Positions 7,283 through 15,784 of a DNA stretch of 64,000 nt are shown one piece after another. Origin of the DNA: Flavobacteriaceae bacterium (GTDB lineage Bacteria; Bacteroidota; Bacteroidia; Flavobacteriales; Flavobacteriaceae); contig CANFHX010000010.1 of the NCBI GenBank assembly GCA_947446865.1, positions 30,031 through 94,030 of the forward strand, written 5' to 3'. Numbering within the stretch: position 1 is the stretch's first letter; each line of letters starts with the position of its first letter. The notes beneath the pieces are model-generated. The model did no database searches and was not told the origin of the DNA. It saw only the letters and a program-made list of their open reading frames with translations. Position numbers and translations under genes: made by a program.

Positions 7283-8512
7283 TTATTTTTTTTCTGCTTT
7301 TAAAGAAAAAAATACTGTAATTCCAATTCCAGAAACCAACACGATTGCAGCACCAAAAAGCAGCACATTAACAAATGGAATTACAGTATAACTAAAGGAG
7401 GAAATGCCTTGAACGGCAAGGATAATTTCATTAATCAAAACTCCTATAGAGAAAGTAATCACTCCAATTTTAATGTTTTTTTGAAGCAAAATAAGAGCTT
7501 TTGCAAAAATATAAAACAATAAAAACAAGGAGAAAATAGCTAATAAAACCAAATGCAAATAAGCAATAACTATCGGACGGAAACCAAAAGCCAACTGGCT
7601 AATTGCTGGAATGGTGGAAACGAGTTGCAACAGAAATTTTAAGCTTAAAGCAAAGGCAACAAAAAGCAAGAGATACCGCAAAAAAGGTTGAAATTGATGC
7701 AGAAAATCGCGTTTGGATTTTACTATAATAAAAAGAAATCGAAACCAAGTATATACTTGAACAAAAGCTGCAAGAACGGTAAAACAATAAATCCAAAGAG
7801 GTAAATCCCACCAAAGTGTAGAAAGAAAATAAGCGGGTATACAGGAAATGAAAAATAGTTTGAAAACATTTTTATAAAAAGGGTTTTCGTTTGTTTTTAA
7901 ATTTAAAAAAGAAAACAATAAACCCATGCATGCAAAGAAAAACCAACCGTTGTATTGAAAATGCAAATAATAAAAGATGGAAGCCAAATATTCGTCTTGG
8001 TGGATGTTTTTGGTGACCATCATATAAGCCAAAACAAAAGTGCCAAACGAAGAAATTACATTGAAAAACAATGCTGCTTTAAACCAGTTTTTAGACAAAT
8101 ATTCTTTTGGAATTGCCTTTAAGTCTTGATAATAAAAATAGGCAAAGATACAAGCAACAACTATTGAAGCTGTCGAGAAAATAATGGATAATAATCCATA
8201 TCCTTGAATAATGAAGAACACCAACATGCCATAAGCACAAATAAGATTGGCGATTAAAATTAAGTTATATTTCTTTAAAAATCTAGCATCCAAATTCTTT
8301 ATTCTAAATTCTAAAAATCCAATCATCAATACCATAATGGTATGGCTTATCCAACCCGTAAAAGCAAAATGGGAATGGGAATGTTGCAAATGCTTTTGAT
8401 CAAAAAATGGAAATTCAAATCCAATTTTGTACCGCATTAAAAGTCCTATAAGGGCTACAATAAGAAGATTTATCAAAGAGAATTTCAACCAAAACCTGCT
8501 GTTAAAATGCAT
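7283..8512 (-). CDS. Polytopic membrane protein with haem-copper-oxidase-like histidines
   Basis: 409 residues and about 12 hydrophobic helices. I do not recognise a named family with certainty. Conserved-looking histidine blocks are HSHSHFAFTGW (about 43-53), LHFQYNGWFFF (about 190) and AYLHLVLL (about 320), which recall the haem-ligand helices of NorB/oxidase subunit I or NnrS-like proteins. The second and third blocks sit in membrane helices. The ATG overlaps the stop of the Crp/Fnr regulator gene (TAATG), so the two are one operon. A role in NO or O2 handling is inferred from neighbours. It could be a haem-containing sensor or reductase relative. There is no catalytic evidence beyond histidines. 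Confidence 0.5.
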   Translation of the reverse strand: MHFNSRFWLKFSLINLLIVALIGLLMRYKIGFEFPFFDQKHLQHSHSHFAFTGWISHTIMVLMIGFLEFRIKNLDARFLKKYNLILIANLICAYGMLVFFIIQGYGLLSIIFSTASIVVACIFAYFYYQDLKAIPKEYLSKNWFKAALFFNVISSFGTFVLAYMMVTKNIHQDEYLASIFYYLHFQYNGWFFFACMGLLFSFLNLKTNENPFYKNVFKLFFISCIPAYFLSTLWWDLPLWIYCFTVLAAFVQVYTWFRFLFIIVKSKRDFLHQFQPFLRYLLLFVAFALSLKFLLQLVSTIPAISQLAFGFRPIVIAYLHLVLLAIFSLFLLFYIFAKALILLQKNIKIGVITFSIGVLINEIILAVQGISSFSYTVIPFVNVLLFGAAIVLVSGIGITVFFSLKAEKK

Positions 8513-9105
8513 TAGAAATATATTTTGTGATTAATGATGTCTATTTTTTTACTTAATTTCATTTTGGCAAAAGCCCTAATAACGGTTTCCACACGCAAGC
8601 CCGTAAAATTTGCAATTTCTTGACGGGTGAAAGGAACCATTTCTTTTATTTTACAATCCTCCCCTTTTTTATGCGCATATAAAAAAGCGGTGATTCTAAA
8701 TTCGGGTTTTTGATTGATAATATCTTTAGATGTTTTGGCTTTAGAATGAATTCGTAGCGCCATTAAACTTAAAAATTTCTTTTGAATAGCTGGATATTCT
8801 TCTAATATTTTCAAAAACTTATCTTTAGTTAATTTAATAATTTTACTATCTTGAAAGGCAACTGCCGTTGCAGGATACGATTGATTAATTATTAATGGTG
8901 GTTCTCCAAAACTTTGCCCATTTGAAAAATAACCTTGGGTAAATTCCTTACCATCATCATTCGAATTATACATTCGAACACTTCCTTCAATAATTTGGAA
9001 ATAATAACTGGCGGATTCCTCTTCATCAAAAATTACTTGATTTTTTTTATATTCTTTGGCAATTGCACCCCAAGAAAAGAGTAAATCTAAATCTATTTGC
9101 GTCAT
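8512..9105 (-). CDS. Crp/Fnr family transcriptional regulator
   Basis: 197 residues from the ATG at 9105. The ORF track start at 9303 would place the promoter and operator inside the gene and adds a non-conserved 66-residue extension, so I reject it. A cNMP-binding-type beta barrel fills about 1-115 (FGEPPLI, YPATAVAF), then the dimer helix and a winged HTH with TRQEIANFTGLRVETVIRAF near 160-179. The recognition helix R-x-E-x-x-x-R suits a TGA-N6-TCA half-site, which is exactly what occurs in its own promoter and at norC, ric and the fasciclin gene. There are no N-terminal cysteines, so it is not an Fe-S FNR; an NO- or haem-sensing DNR/NNR-like role fits better. Confidence 0.85.
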   Translation of the reverse strand: MTQIDLDLLFSWGAIAKEYKKNQVIFDEEESASYYFQIIEGSVRMYNSNDDGKEFTQGYFSNGQSFGEPPLIINQSYPATAVAFQDSKIIKLTKDKFLKILEEYPAIQKKFLSLMALRIHSKAKTSKDIINQKPEFRITAFLYAHKKGEDCKIKEMVPFTRQEIANFTGLRVETVIRAFAKMKLSKKIDIINHKIYF

Positions 9106-9164
9106 TGATTTTAAGTGTTTTAAGCTGTAAAGCCTTTGTTTAAAGCGATTCCAACTTATGGTTA

Positions 9165-9239
9165 CAAAGTTAATTTTTATAAAGTTAGTGAAATTATGAC
9201 TCGAGTCATACAAAACAGTAATTTGATGATTTATCTTTG
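9165..9239. promoter_or_regulatory. Shared operator between divergent promoters of the regulator and the 9296 gene
   Basis: TATGACTC-GAGTCATA at 9195-9210 is a perfect 16-bp palindrome containing TGA-N6-TCA. To the right TATCTTTG (9232-9239) is a perfect TAnnTTTG box, 36.5 bp from the centre. To the left, on the minus strand, TAACTTTG (9172-9165) is also perfect, 37.5 bp away. One dyad thus serves both promoters and implies autoregulation of the Crp/Fnr gene. Confidence 0.75.
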
Positions 9240-9295
9240 CAGAAGAAAAAATAAGCAAACGCAAGTTTATTTTCAAAAAGAAGTCTAATACTATA

Positions 9296-9670
9296 ATGAA
9301 CAAATTACTACTACTAGTTGCACTAGCTTTGTTTCTAAAACCTATAATACCGGTTATAGACTACGTGGTTAATTATCATTATATCAGTACCGTGCTTTGT
9401 GAAAATAAAGACAAGCCAAAATTAAAATGTAATGGTAAATGTCAATTAATGAAAGGTTTGGCCAAAGCATCAAATGACGAAAAGCCTATTAATTCAGATA
9501 AAAAAAGCAACTTAAAGCAAGAAATTGAAGTGCTGTTTTTTCAAAACATAAAATCCTTACTCCCAAGACAAATTTATTTTCACAATACAATTTCTAATGG
9601 AGATAACTATACCAACTTTTACTTTCACTCGGTAAGTTGCTCCGTATTTCGTCCGCCAATTTCAGCTTAA
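9296..9670 (+). CDS. Small membrane-anchored protein with a CNGKC motif, unknown function
   Basis: 124 residues. A signal anchor or uncleaved helix spans about 1-24, then VVNYHYISTVLCENKDKPKLKCNGKCQLMKGL. The single Cys at about 39 followed by CxxxC (KCNGKCQ) looks like a metal or haem-handling or redox motif, but I know no function for it. The C-terminal half is polar and ends CSVFRPPISA. It is the first gene after the operator-controlled promoter at 9.2 kb and probably forms an operon with the outer-membrane barrel gene 98 bases downstream. Together they may handle a metal or haem needed under low oxygen; that is inference. Confidence 0.6.
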   Translation: MNKLLLLVALALFLKPIIPVIDYVVNYHYISTVLCENKDKPKLKCNGKCQLMKGLAKASNDEKPINSDKKSNLKQEIEVLFFQNIKSLLPRQIYFHNTISNGDNYTNFYFHSVSCSVFRPPISA

Positions 9671-9768
9671 ATTTTATCGGTTTAAAAAAGATGCAAATTT
9701 CATTAGTAGAATTACTTATGAGGGTTTTTATTGCATCATTATTTCAATTAAAATTTAAGAAAAAACAA

Positions 9769-10689
9769 ATGAAAAAATTACTTTTATCAATAGTTCTATT
9801 ACTTACAACAATAGCAACAAACAGCCAATGTGCTTGTTGTGCAGGTGCGGGAATTGGAGCAACCAATGGCGATTACAATAACGGAATTCTTACACTTCCT
9901 AAAAAAATGTTTGTAATTGAAACCTATTCTGATTATCGAACTATAAAAAAAGGAGATGCTCCAGAAGAAGATGAAAAACTTCTTACCAGCATGCTCATAA
10001 ATACCATTGGGGTTCGCTATGGAATTACAAAAAAACTGACTATTTCTGCCTTATTGCCTTATGTAAGTCTACGTACTAACTATGGATCAGATAGTGGATT
10101 AGGTGATTTAATAGTATTGGGCACCTACTCTATTTACCAAAAAAATAATTTAAATTTTGCCATTCAAGGAGGAATAAAGTTACCAACCGGCATTCAAAAA
10201 GACTCTAATTTTGATGATTCTACTATTATTATTGGATCAGGTTCTTATGATCCAATGGTAGGCTTATTAGCTTCCAAAAAATGGGATAAATTAACATTAA
10301 ACGGAAATGTACTTTATAAAAAATCAAATCCTGGTTTTGAAAATAATTACTATGGTAGTTTATCTACTCAAAGCCTATCCTTATCCTATAAAATTAAAGG
10401 TGAAGCTGCCATTTGCTCATTGGATGAAAACGATAAAAAACCCAAAACAAATTTTGGCCTAACAGCTAATTTAGGTTATACAGGGGAATGGTTAGACAAG
10501 CTAAAAGAAATGGATATAGTAGACGAAAATTCAGGGCATTATTTAGGTTTGGCAAACTTAGGAGCAACATTTTCTTATAAAAAATGGGCCGTTCCTGTTA
10601 CCTTTTCACAGCCTATTATTAGTAAAATGAATGGTACTCAAAACGATTTCGGTTTTCGATTTAGAATAGGAATTATTAGAGCATTTTAA
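9769..10689 (+). CDS. Outer-membrane beta-barrel protein with an N-terminal CxCC motif
   Basis: 306 residues from the ATG at 9769, which begins a clean signal peptide (MKKLLLSIVLLL, cleavage near SQC). The ORF track start at 9637 overlaps the preceding gene and lacks a signal, so I reject it. The mature N-terminus reads CACCAGAGIGATNGD, an unusual cysteine cluster. The rest is alternating aromatic and polar strands (GVRYGITKKLTISALLPY, GGIKLPTG, FRFRIGIIRAF) typical of a transporter-like barrel of the phenol-degradation-associated MetA-like group. The cluster may bind a metal at the periplasmic side. Function not known; it is likely co-transcribed with 9296-9670 and ends at a strong terminator. 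Confidence 0.6.
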   Translation: MKKLLLSIVLLLTTIATNSQCACCAGAGIGATNGDYNNGILTLPKKMFVIETYSDYRTIKKGDAPEEDEKLLTSMLINTIGVRYGITKKLTISALLPYVSLRTNYGSDSGLGDLIVLGTYSIYQKNNLNFAIQGGIKLPTGIQKDSNFDDSTIIIGSGSYDPMVGLLASKKWDKLTLNGNVLYKKSNPGFENNYYGSLSTQSLSLSYKIKGEAAICSLDENDKKPKTNFGLTANLGYTGEWLDKLKEMDIVDENSGHYLGLANLGATFSYKKWAVPVTFSQPIISKMNGTQNDFGFRFRIGIIRAF

Positions 10690-10700
10690 AAAATTTAAAA

Positions 10701-10735
10701 AAAAAGAGGTCGTAAATTTACGACCTCTTTTTTTT
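10701..10735. terminator. Bidirectional intrinsic terminator
   Basis: GAGGTCGTAAA/TTTACGACCTC is a perfect dyad flanked by A5 on the left and T8 on the right. It separates the convergent barrel gene (plus) and the 10749 gene (minus) and can serve both. Confidence 0.9.
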
Positions 10736-10748
10736 ATTAAATCAACAA

Positions 10749-11099
10749 TTAGTATTGTGTTAATTTCAATAATAATTCTTTATTTGCTTTTAATTGGCTC
10801 ATTTGATTAGAATTTAATCCTCCTAATATTTTTTTACCATACATTTCGAAAATTACTTTTTTCTCATCTTCAGATTTAGCGGAACTTAAAGCTTCCAAAC
10901 GCATATTTAATAGTGTATTCATGTCTTTTTTCAAACTTTCTTCCATAGTAACCGTTTTAGTCAAATTGACTAAGTCTTTAGAAGTGCTTTCAGGTGTTAT
11001 TGCTTCCGTTTTTACACTTTTAACTTTAGCAGCTTCTTGTGCACTTGCATTGAAACTAAATGCTAAAAACAAGGATGCTATTACAATAATTTTTTTCAT
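10749..11099 (-). CDS. Small secreted protein of unknown function
   Basis: 116 residues. A clear Sec signal peptide (MKKIIVIASLFLAFSFNASAQ) is followed by a charged, probably helical mature part of about 95 residues rich in Lys, Glu, Leu and Met, with no cysteines. No family is recognised. The mature part (about 50-110) reads as two or three amphipathic helices, so a periplasmic helical protein is likely. It is a single gene between the bidirectional terminator and lysS, with its own 74-base upstream spacer. No unusual base composition. Confidence 0.6.
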   Translation of the reverse strand: MKKIIVIASLFLAFSFNASAQEAAKVKSVKTEAITPESTSKDLVNLTKTVTMEESLKKDMNTLLNMRLEALSSAKSEDEKKVIFEMYGKKILGGLNSNQMSQLKANKELLLKLTQY

Positions 11100-11173
11100 A
11101 ATATTTTTTTAGGTTGATTATTTAAGATGCTAATTTAATGTTTTTTTTTACAAATCGCATAAAATTCAAAAAT

Positions 11174-12868
11174 TTATGCTTTTAACTCCACTGTTTTATT
11201 TTCGCCATCTACCAAAACTTTAATTAAAGCATGTTTAGAAAGCCCTTTCATAGCAGCATCCCATTTTTTACCACTTAATGCTGCACGCTCTTTTAATTGT
11301 GCTAAAGGTTGGTTGTTTTCTGCTTTTAAGAGACTTACTACTGCTTTTTCGTCCTCGGTTAATTCTACTTGTTTTTTCTCTGGTCGCATTTGCGGAAAGA
11401 AAAGGACTTCTTGAATAGAGGCATTATTAGTCAAAAACATTATCAATCGATCCATTCCAATTCCTAAACCAGAAGTTGGCGGCATTCCATATTCTAAGGC
11501 TCTTAAGAAATCGTTATCAATAAATTGCGTTGCTTCGTCATCACCACGTTCGGCTAATTTTAATTGCGATTCAAAACGCTCTCTTTGGTCTATTGGGTCG
11601 TTCAATTCCGAATAGGCATTGGCAACTTCTTTACCACATACCATCAATTCAAAACGCTCCGTCAATTCTGGATTGTCGCGGTGTTCTTTACATAAAGGCG
11701 ACATTTCTTTTGGATAATCGGTAATAAAAGTTGGCTGAATAAAATTTCCTTCGCATTTGGCGCCAAAAATTTCATCAATTAATTTTCCTTTACCCATAGT
11801 AGCATCTACTTCAATTCCCATAGATCTTGCAGCATCAAACAATTCCGCTTCACTTTTTCCAGAAATATCAAAACCCGTAAAGTTTTTAATGGCATCCGTC
11901 ATGGTTACTCTAGCATAAGGTGCTTTGAAACTCACTTTATGTTCACCAAATGTTGCGTCGGTAGTTCCATTAACTTCCATGGCGCAATAATCTAACAAAT
12001 TTTCAGTAAATTCCATCATCCAATTGTAGTCTTTGTAGGCTACATAAATTTCCATAGCGGTAAATTCTGGATTGTGGGTTCGGTCCATTCCTTCGTTTCT
12101 AAAGTTTTTAGAAAACTCAAAAACACCATCAAAACCACCTACAATTAATCGTTTTAGATACAATTCATTGGCAATTCTCATGTACAACGGAATATCCAAA
12201 CTATTGTGATGGGTAATAAATGGTCGTGCTGCTGCCCCACCCGCAATAGATTGCAATACAGGAGTTTCCACCTCCATATAACCCGCTGCGTTGAAATAAT
12301 TTCGCATGGCCGTGAAAAGTTTCGTTCTTTTGATAAAAACTTCTTTCACTTGCGGATTCACAACTAAATCTACATATCGCATTCGGTAACGCAATTCGGC
12401 ATCGTTAAATGCGTCGTGCACATTTCCTTCTTCGTCTGTTTTTGGTAATGGCAATGGTCGTAAGGTTTTACTTAAAAAAGTAAATCCATCCACACGAACA
12501 CATTGCGCACCTACTTTGGTAGTGAATAATTCCCCTTCAATACCTATAAAATCTCCTAAATCGGTTAGTTTTTTAAACACTTGGTTGTAGGTAGTTTTAT
12601 CTTCCTCTGGACACATTACGTCCCGATTAAGATACAACTGCATTCTGCCTTCACTATCTTGCAATTCGGCAAAGCACGCCTTTCCTTGATCGCGAACACT
12701 CATCAATCTTCCAGCAAGAATAACCTTCTTACCTTCTTCAAAGTTCTCCTTAACTTGCTTGGAAGTATGGTTTACCGGAAATAAATTGGCAGGATAAGGG
12801 TTGATTCCTAGAGCACGTAAAGCATCTAGTTTATCTCTTCTAATGATTTCTTGTTCTGAAAGTTGCAT
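11174..12868 (-). CDS. lysS: Lysyl-tRNA synthetase, class II
   Basis: 564 residues. It charges tRNA-Lys in the cytoplasm. The N-terminal OB-fold anticodon-binding domain (about 50-145, GRLMSVRDQGKACF) is followed by the class II core: VETPVLQSIAGGAAARPF, motif 2 FRNEGMDRTHNPEF and motif 3 GLGIGMDRLIMF. After motif 3 there is an extra tail of about 60 residues (LTEDEKAVVSLLKAE...) beyond the normal end near 500; it is acidic and helical and is seen in Bacteroidota enzymes to my knowledge. The gene stands alone, with a TAnnTTTG promoter 20 bases upstream of the ATG. Confidence 0.97.
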   Translation of the reverse strand: MQLSEQEIIRRDKLDALRALGINPYPANLFPVNHTSKQVKENFEEGKKVILAGRLMSVRDQGKACFAELQDSEGRMQLYLNRDVMCPEEDKTTYNQVFKKLTDLGDFIGIEGELFTTKVGAQCVRVDGFTFLSKTLRPLPLPKTDEEGNVHDAFNDAELRYRMRYVDLVVNPQVKEVFIKRTKLFTAMRNYFNAAGYMEVETPVLQSIAGGAAARPFITHHNSLDIPLYMRIANELYLKRLIVGGFDGVFEFSKNFRNEGMDRTHNPEFTAMEIYVAYKDYNWMMEFTENLLDYCAMEVNGTTDATFGEHKVSFKAPYARVTMTDAIKNFTGFDISGKSEAELFDAARSMGIEVDATMGKGKLIDEIFGAKCEGNFIQPTFITDYPKEMSPLCKEHRDNPELTERFELMVCGKEVANAYSELNDPIDQRERFESQLKLAERGDDEATQFIDNDFLRALEYGMPPTSGLGIGMDRLIMFLTNNASIQEVLFFPQMRPEKKQVELTEDEKAVVSLLKAENNQPLAQLKERAALSGKKWDAAMKGLSKHALIKVLVDGENKTVELKA

Positions 12869-12887
12869 ATAATAGTTTTTAAGCCTG

Positions 12888-12895
12888 CAAAGATA
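12888..12895 (-). promoter_or_regulatory. Promoter -7 box of lysS
   Basis: Minus-strand TATCTTTG, a perfect match to the Bacteroidota TAnnTTTG box, ends 19 bases before the lysS ATG, giving a very short leader. Confidence 0.6.
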
Positions 12896-12975
12896 ATAAA
12901 AGATTGGCGATTGCGTAATTTAGAATTCACATTTTTGTAGGAAACAATTGTGGGTAAGGTTTAAAATTTTATTAC

Positions 12976-13006
12976 AAAAAAAATGCCCCACTTACGTGAG
13001 GCATTT
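12976..13006 (-). terminator. Intrinsic terminator of hppA
   Basis: On the minus strand AAATGCCTCAC, a short loop and GTGGGGCATTT pair with one mismatch, followed by a run of eight or more T. It lies 22 bases after the hppA stop. Confidence 0.85.
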
Positions 13007-13028
13007 CCTTATAAAAAGTTTTGGAAAA

Positions 13029-15596
13029 CTATTCCATTGCTTCCACTTTTGCTTTTACATCTTTTAAAGATCCTTCAAAAACTTGCGTAGTTGCTTTTCC
13101 TTTTTCAGTAGTAATTACAGTAGCTTTTGCTTTCCCATTATCATTGGTAATAGTTACATTTACATTTTTGTCGTCTTTCTTAGCACAACAAGATTTAGAT
13201 TCTCCTTCTTCACATTCTTTAGGAGCGACGAATTTTCCATCAGCACCATAATGGGACAAACACATTTCTTTTTGCTCTGGAGAACATTTAAGACTATCGC
13301 ACATTGCTGCACATTCGTCTTTAGTCATTGTAGCACATTTGCTCATGTCGCATTTGCCCATATCTTCAGAACATTTAGAAGACATTTCAATAACACATTT
13401 CATTTCTTTTCCTTCTGGAGCAGTACCGTTTCCTAATATTGGAGCGATTACTAAACCTATCAAACAAGTTAATTTGATCAAGATGTTCATAGATGGACCT
13501 GAAGTATCTTTAAATGGATCTCCAACAGTATCACCAGTTACGGCAGCCTTGTGAGCATCCGAACCTTTAAAAGTCATTTCGCCATTAATTTCTACACCTG
13601 CTTCGAAAGATTTTTTAGCATTATCCCAAGCACCACCAGCGTTGTTTTGGAACACAGCCCAAAGCACACCTGAAACAGTAACTCCGGCCATATATCCACC
13701 TAACATTTCAGCGATTAACATATTATTATCTCCGTAAACTAATTTACCTAAAAGTACTATTGCTATAGGAAAACCAATTGTCATTACTCCTGGCAACATC
13801 ATTTCACGTAAAGCCGCTTTAGTAGAAATATCTACACATTTAGCATATTCTGGTTTCCCAGTTCCTTCCATAATTCCTGGAATTTCTTTAAACTGACGAC
13901 GTACTTCATACACCATATCCATTGCAGCCTTACCTACAGAGTTCATTGCTAAAGCAGAGAAAACTACAGGAATCATACCACCCACAAATAACATTGCCAA
14001 AACTGGCGCTTTAAAGATATTGATACCATCAATTCCTGTAAAAGTTACATAGGCAGCAAATAATGCTAATGAAGTTAATGCAGCAGAAGCGATTGCAAAA
14101 CCTTTACCTGTTGCAGCAGTTGTGTTACCAACTGAATCCAAAATATCGGTACGAGTACGAACTTCTTTAGGTAATTCACTCATTTCAGCAATTCCACCAG
14201 CGTTATCTGAAATTGGTCCGAAAGCATCAATAGCTAATTGCATTGCAGTTGTAGCCATCATTGCAGAAGCAGCCAAAGCAACACCATAGAAACCAGCAAA
14301 AGCATACGATGCCCAAATAGCACCTGCAAATAATAAAACAGTTGGGAAAGTTGAAATCATACCAGTTGCTAAACCAGCGATTACGTTAGTCCCTGCACCT
14401 GTAGAAGATTTTTGTACAATTGCCAAAACTGGTTTTGTACCTAAACCTGTATAATATTCGGTAACCGATGAAATAGTTGCTCCAACTACTAATCCTACGA
14501 TAGTAGCATAGAAAACTCTCATAGAAGAAATATCTTTTAATCCTTCACCGAAGAAATTCATTTTCATTGTTTCTGGCAACATTAATTTAACTAAAACAAA
14601 ACAAGCAATTGCTGTTAATGCAATAGAAATCCAGTTTCCAATATTTAATGCTTTTTGCACTTGTGCTTCTTTAGCATTGTCATCTGAAATTTTCACAACC
14701 ATTGTTCCTATAATAGAAAACAAGATTCCGAAACCTGCAATTGCCATTGGTAATAAAATTGGTCCAATACCGCCAAATTTATCAACAATCATTCCTCCCA
14801 TATCTTTAATCACATAGTTTCCAAGAACCATTGCAGCAAGAACAGTAGCAACATAAGAACCAAATAAATCGGCACCCATACCTGCAACATCCCCTACGTT
14901 ATCTCCAACGTTATCTGCAATTGTAGCAGGATTACGTGGATCATCCTCTGGAATTCCAGCTTCTACTTTACCTACTAAATCAGCACCTACATCGGCAGCT
15001 TTAGTATAAATACCTCCACCAACACGAGCAAATAATGCAATAGATTCAGCCCCAAGAGAGAATCCAGCAAGAGTTTCTAATACTTTAGTCATGTCTTCTG
15101 TTGAAGTCCAAACCCCACCCATAAAGAAATGGAAGAAGAAAATAAAGAAACCTGTAAGACCTAAAACGGCCAAACCAGCAACTCCAAGACCCATTACAGT
15201 TCCACCACCAAAAGAAACTTTTAATGCTTGTGGCAAACTAGTACGAGCCGCTTGTGTAGTACGTACGTTTGTTTTCGTAGCGATTTTCATCCCCATATTT
15301 CCAGCTAAAGCTGAAAAGAAAGCTCCAAAAACAAAAGCTATTACTATCAATATGTGTGTTGTAGGAACCAAAAAAGAAATTCCTGCTAGAACAATACTTG
15401 CTAAAACTACAAATATTGCCAATAATCGGTATTCTGCTTTAAGAAAAGCCAAGGCACCTTCGTAGATATAATCTGAAATTTCTTTCATCTTACCGTCGCC
15501 GGCATCTTGTTTTAAAACCCAAGATCTTTTGATAGCCATAAAAGCTAATCCAATTAACGCCATTACAATTGGCACATAAATCATTAATGATTCCAT
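13029..15596 (-). CDS. hppA: Membrane-bound ion-pumping pyrophosphatase with a cysteine-rich C-terminal extension
   Basis: 855 residues with about 16 membrane helices. It couples pyrophosphate hydrolysis to H+ or Na+ export across the inner membrane. The substrate loop DVGADLVGKVEAGIPEDDPRNP and the acidic DNVGDNVGDVAGMGADLFGS block are intact. GNTTAATGKGF carries Ala where K+-independent enzymes have Lys, so this is the K+-dependent type; H+ versus Na+ pumping is not settled. After the usual end near 745 there is an extra tail of about 110 residues with 11 cysteines (KCDMSKC, CDSLKC, SCCAKK) and then a charged beta-like segment. The tail resembles a metal-binding module and is not needed for the family's catalysis. 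Confidence 0.95.
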   Translation of the reverse strand: MESLMIYVPIVMALIGLAFMAIKRSWVLKQDAGDGKMKEISDYIYEGALAFLKAEYRLLAIFVVLASIVLAGISFLVPTTHILIVIAFVFGAFFSALAGNMGMKIATKTNVRTTQAARTSLPQALKVSFGGGTVMGLGVAGLAVLGLTGFFIFFFHFFMGGVWTSTEDMTKVLETLAGFSLGAESIALFARVGGGIYTKAADVGADLVGKVEAGIPEDDPRNPATIADNVGDNVGDVAGMGADLFGSYVATVLAAMVLGNYVIKDMGGMIVDKFGGIGPILLPMAIAGFGILFSIIGTMVVKISDDNAKEAQVQKALNIGNWISIALTAIACFVLVKLMLPETMKMNFFGEGLKDISSMRVFYATIVGLVVGATISSVTEYYTGLGTKPVLAIVQKSSTGAGTNVIAGLATGMISTFPTVLLFAGAIWASYAFAGFYGVALAASAMMATTAMQLAIDAFGPISDNAGGIAEMSELPKEVRTRTDILDSVGNTTAATGKGFAIASAALTSLALFAAYVTFTGIDGINIFKAPVLAMLFVGGMIPVVFSALAMNSVGKAAMDMVYEVRRQFKEIPGIMEGTGKPEYAKCVDISTKAALREMMLPGVMTIGFPIAIVLLGKLVYGDNNMLIAEMLGGYMAGVTVSGVLWAVFQNNAGGAWDNAKKSFEAGVEINGEMTFKGSDAHKAAVTGDTVGDPFKDTSGPSMNILIKLTCLIGLVIAPILGNGTAPEGKEMKCVIEMSSKCSEDMGKCDMSKCATMTKDECAAMCDSLKCSPEQKEMCLSHYGADGKFVAPKECEEGESKSCCAKKDDKNVNVTITNDNGKAKATVITTEKGKATTQVFEGSLKDVKAKVEAME

Positions 15597-15631
15597 AAAT
15601 TTAAAATGTTTGTTATAAATTTTATCGGGTG

Positions 15632-15639
15632 CAAAAATA
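15632..15639 (-). promoter_or_regulatory. Promoter -7 box of hppA
   Basis: Minus-strand TATTTTTG matches TAnnTTTG exactly and ends 35 bases before the hppA ATG. Confidence 0.55.
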
Positions 15640-15784
15640 ACAAAAATTTAAGAACTTATGCAACTTGCATTGTTTTATAAAAAAAAATAATGCTAAATTT
15701 ATATAGTTTTTTTGAGAAAACTTCAAAAACTAGTGTTTAAACCATTAGTAGACAAGGCAAATTCGTTGTTTTTTTTTATGTAGT

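Noticed and set aside
8512-9303. Extended start of the Crp/Fnr gene at 9303
   Set aside because: The extension contains the palindrome and both promoter boxes; the ATG at 9105 matches family length.
9637-9768. Extended start of the barrel gene
   Set aside because: It overlaps the preceding gene and lacks a signal peptide; the ATG at 9769 starts a good one.
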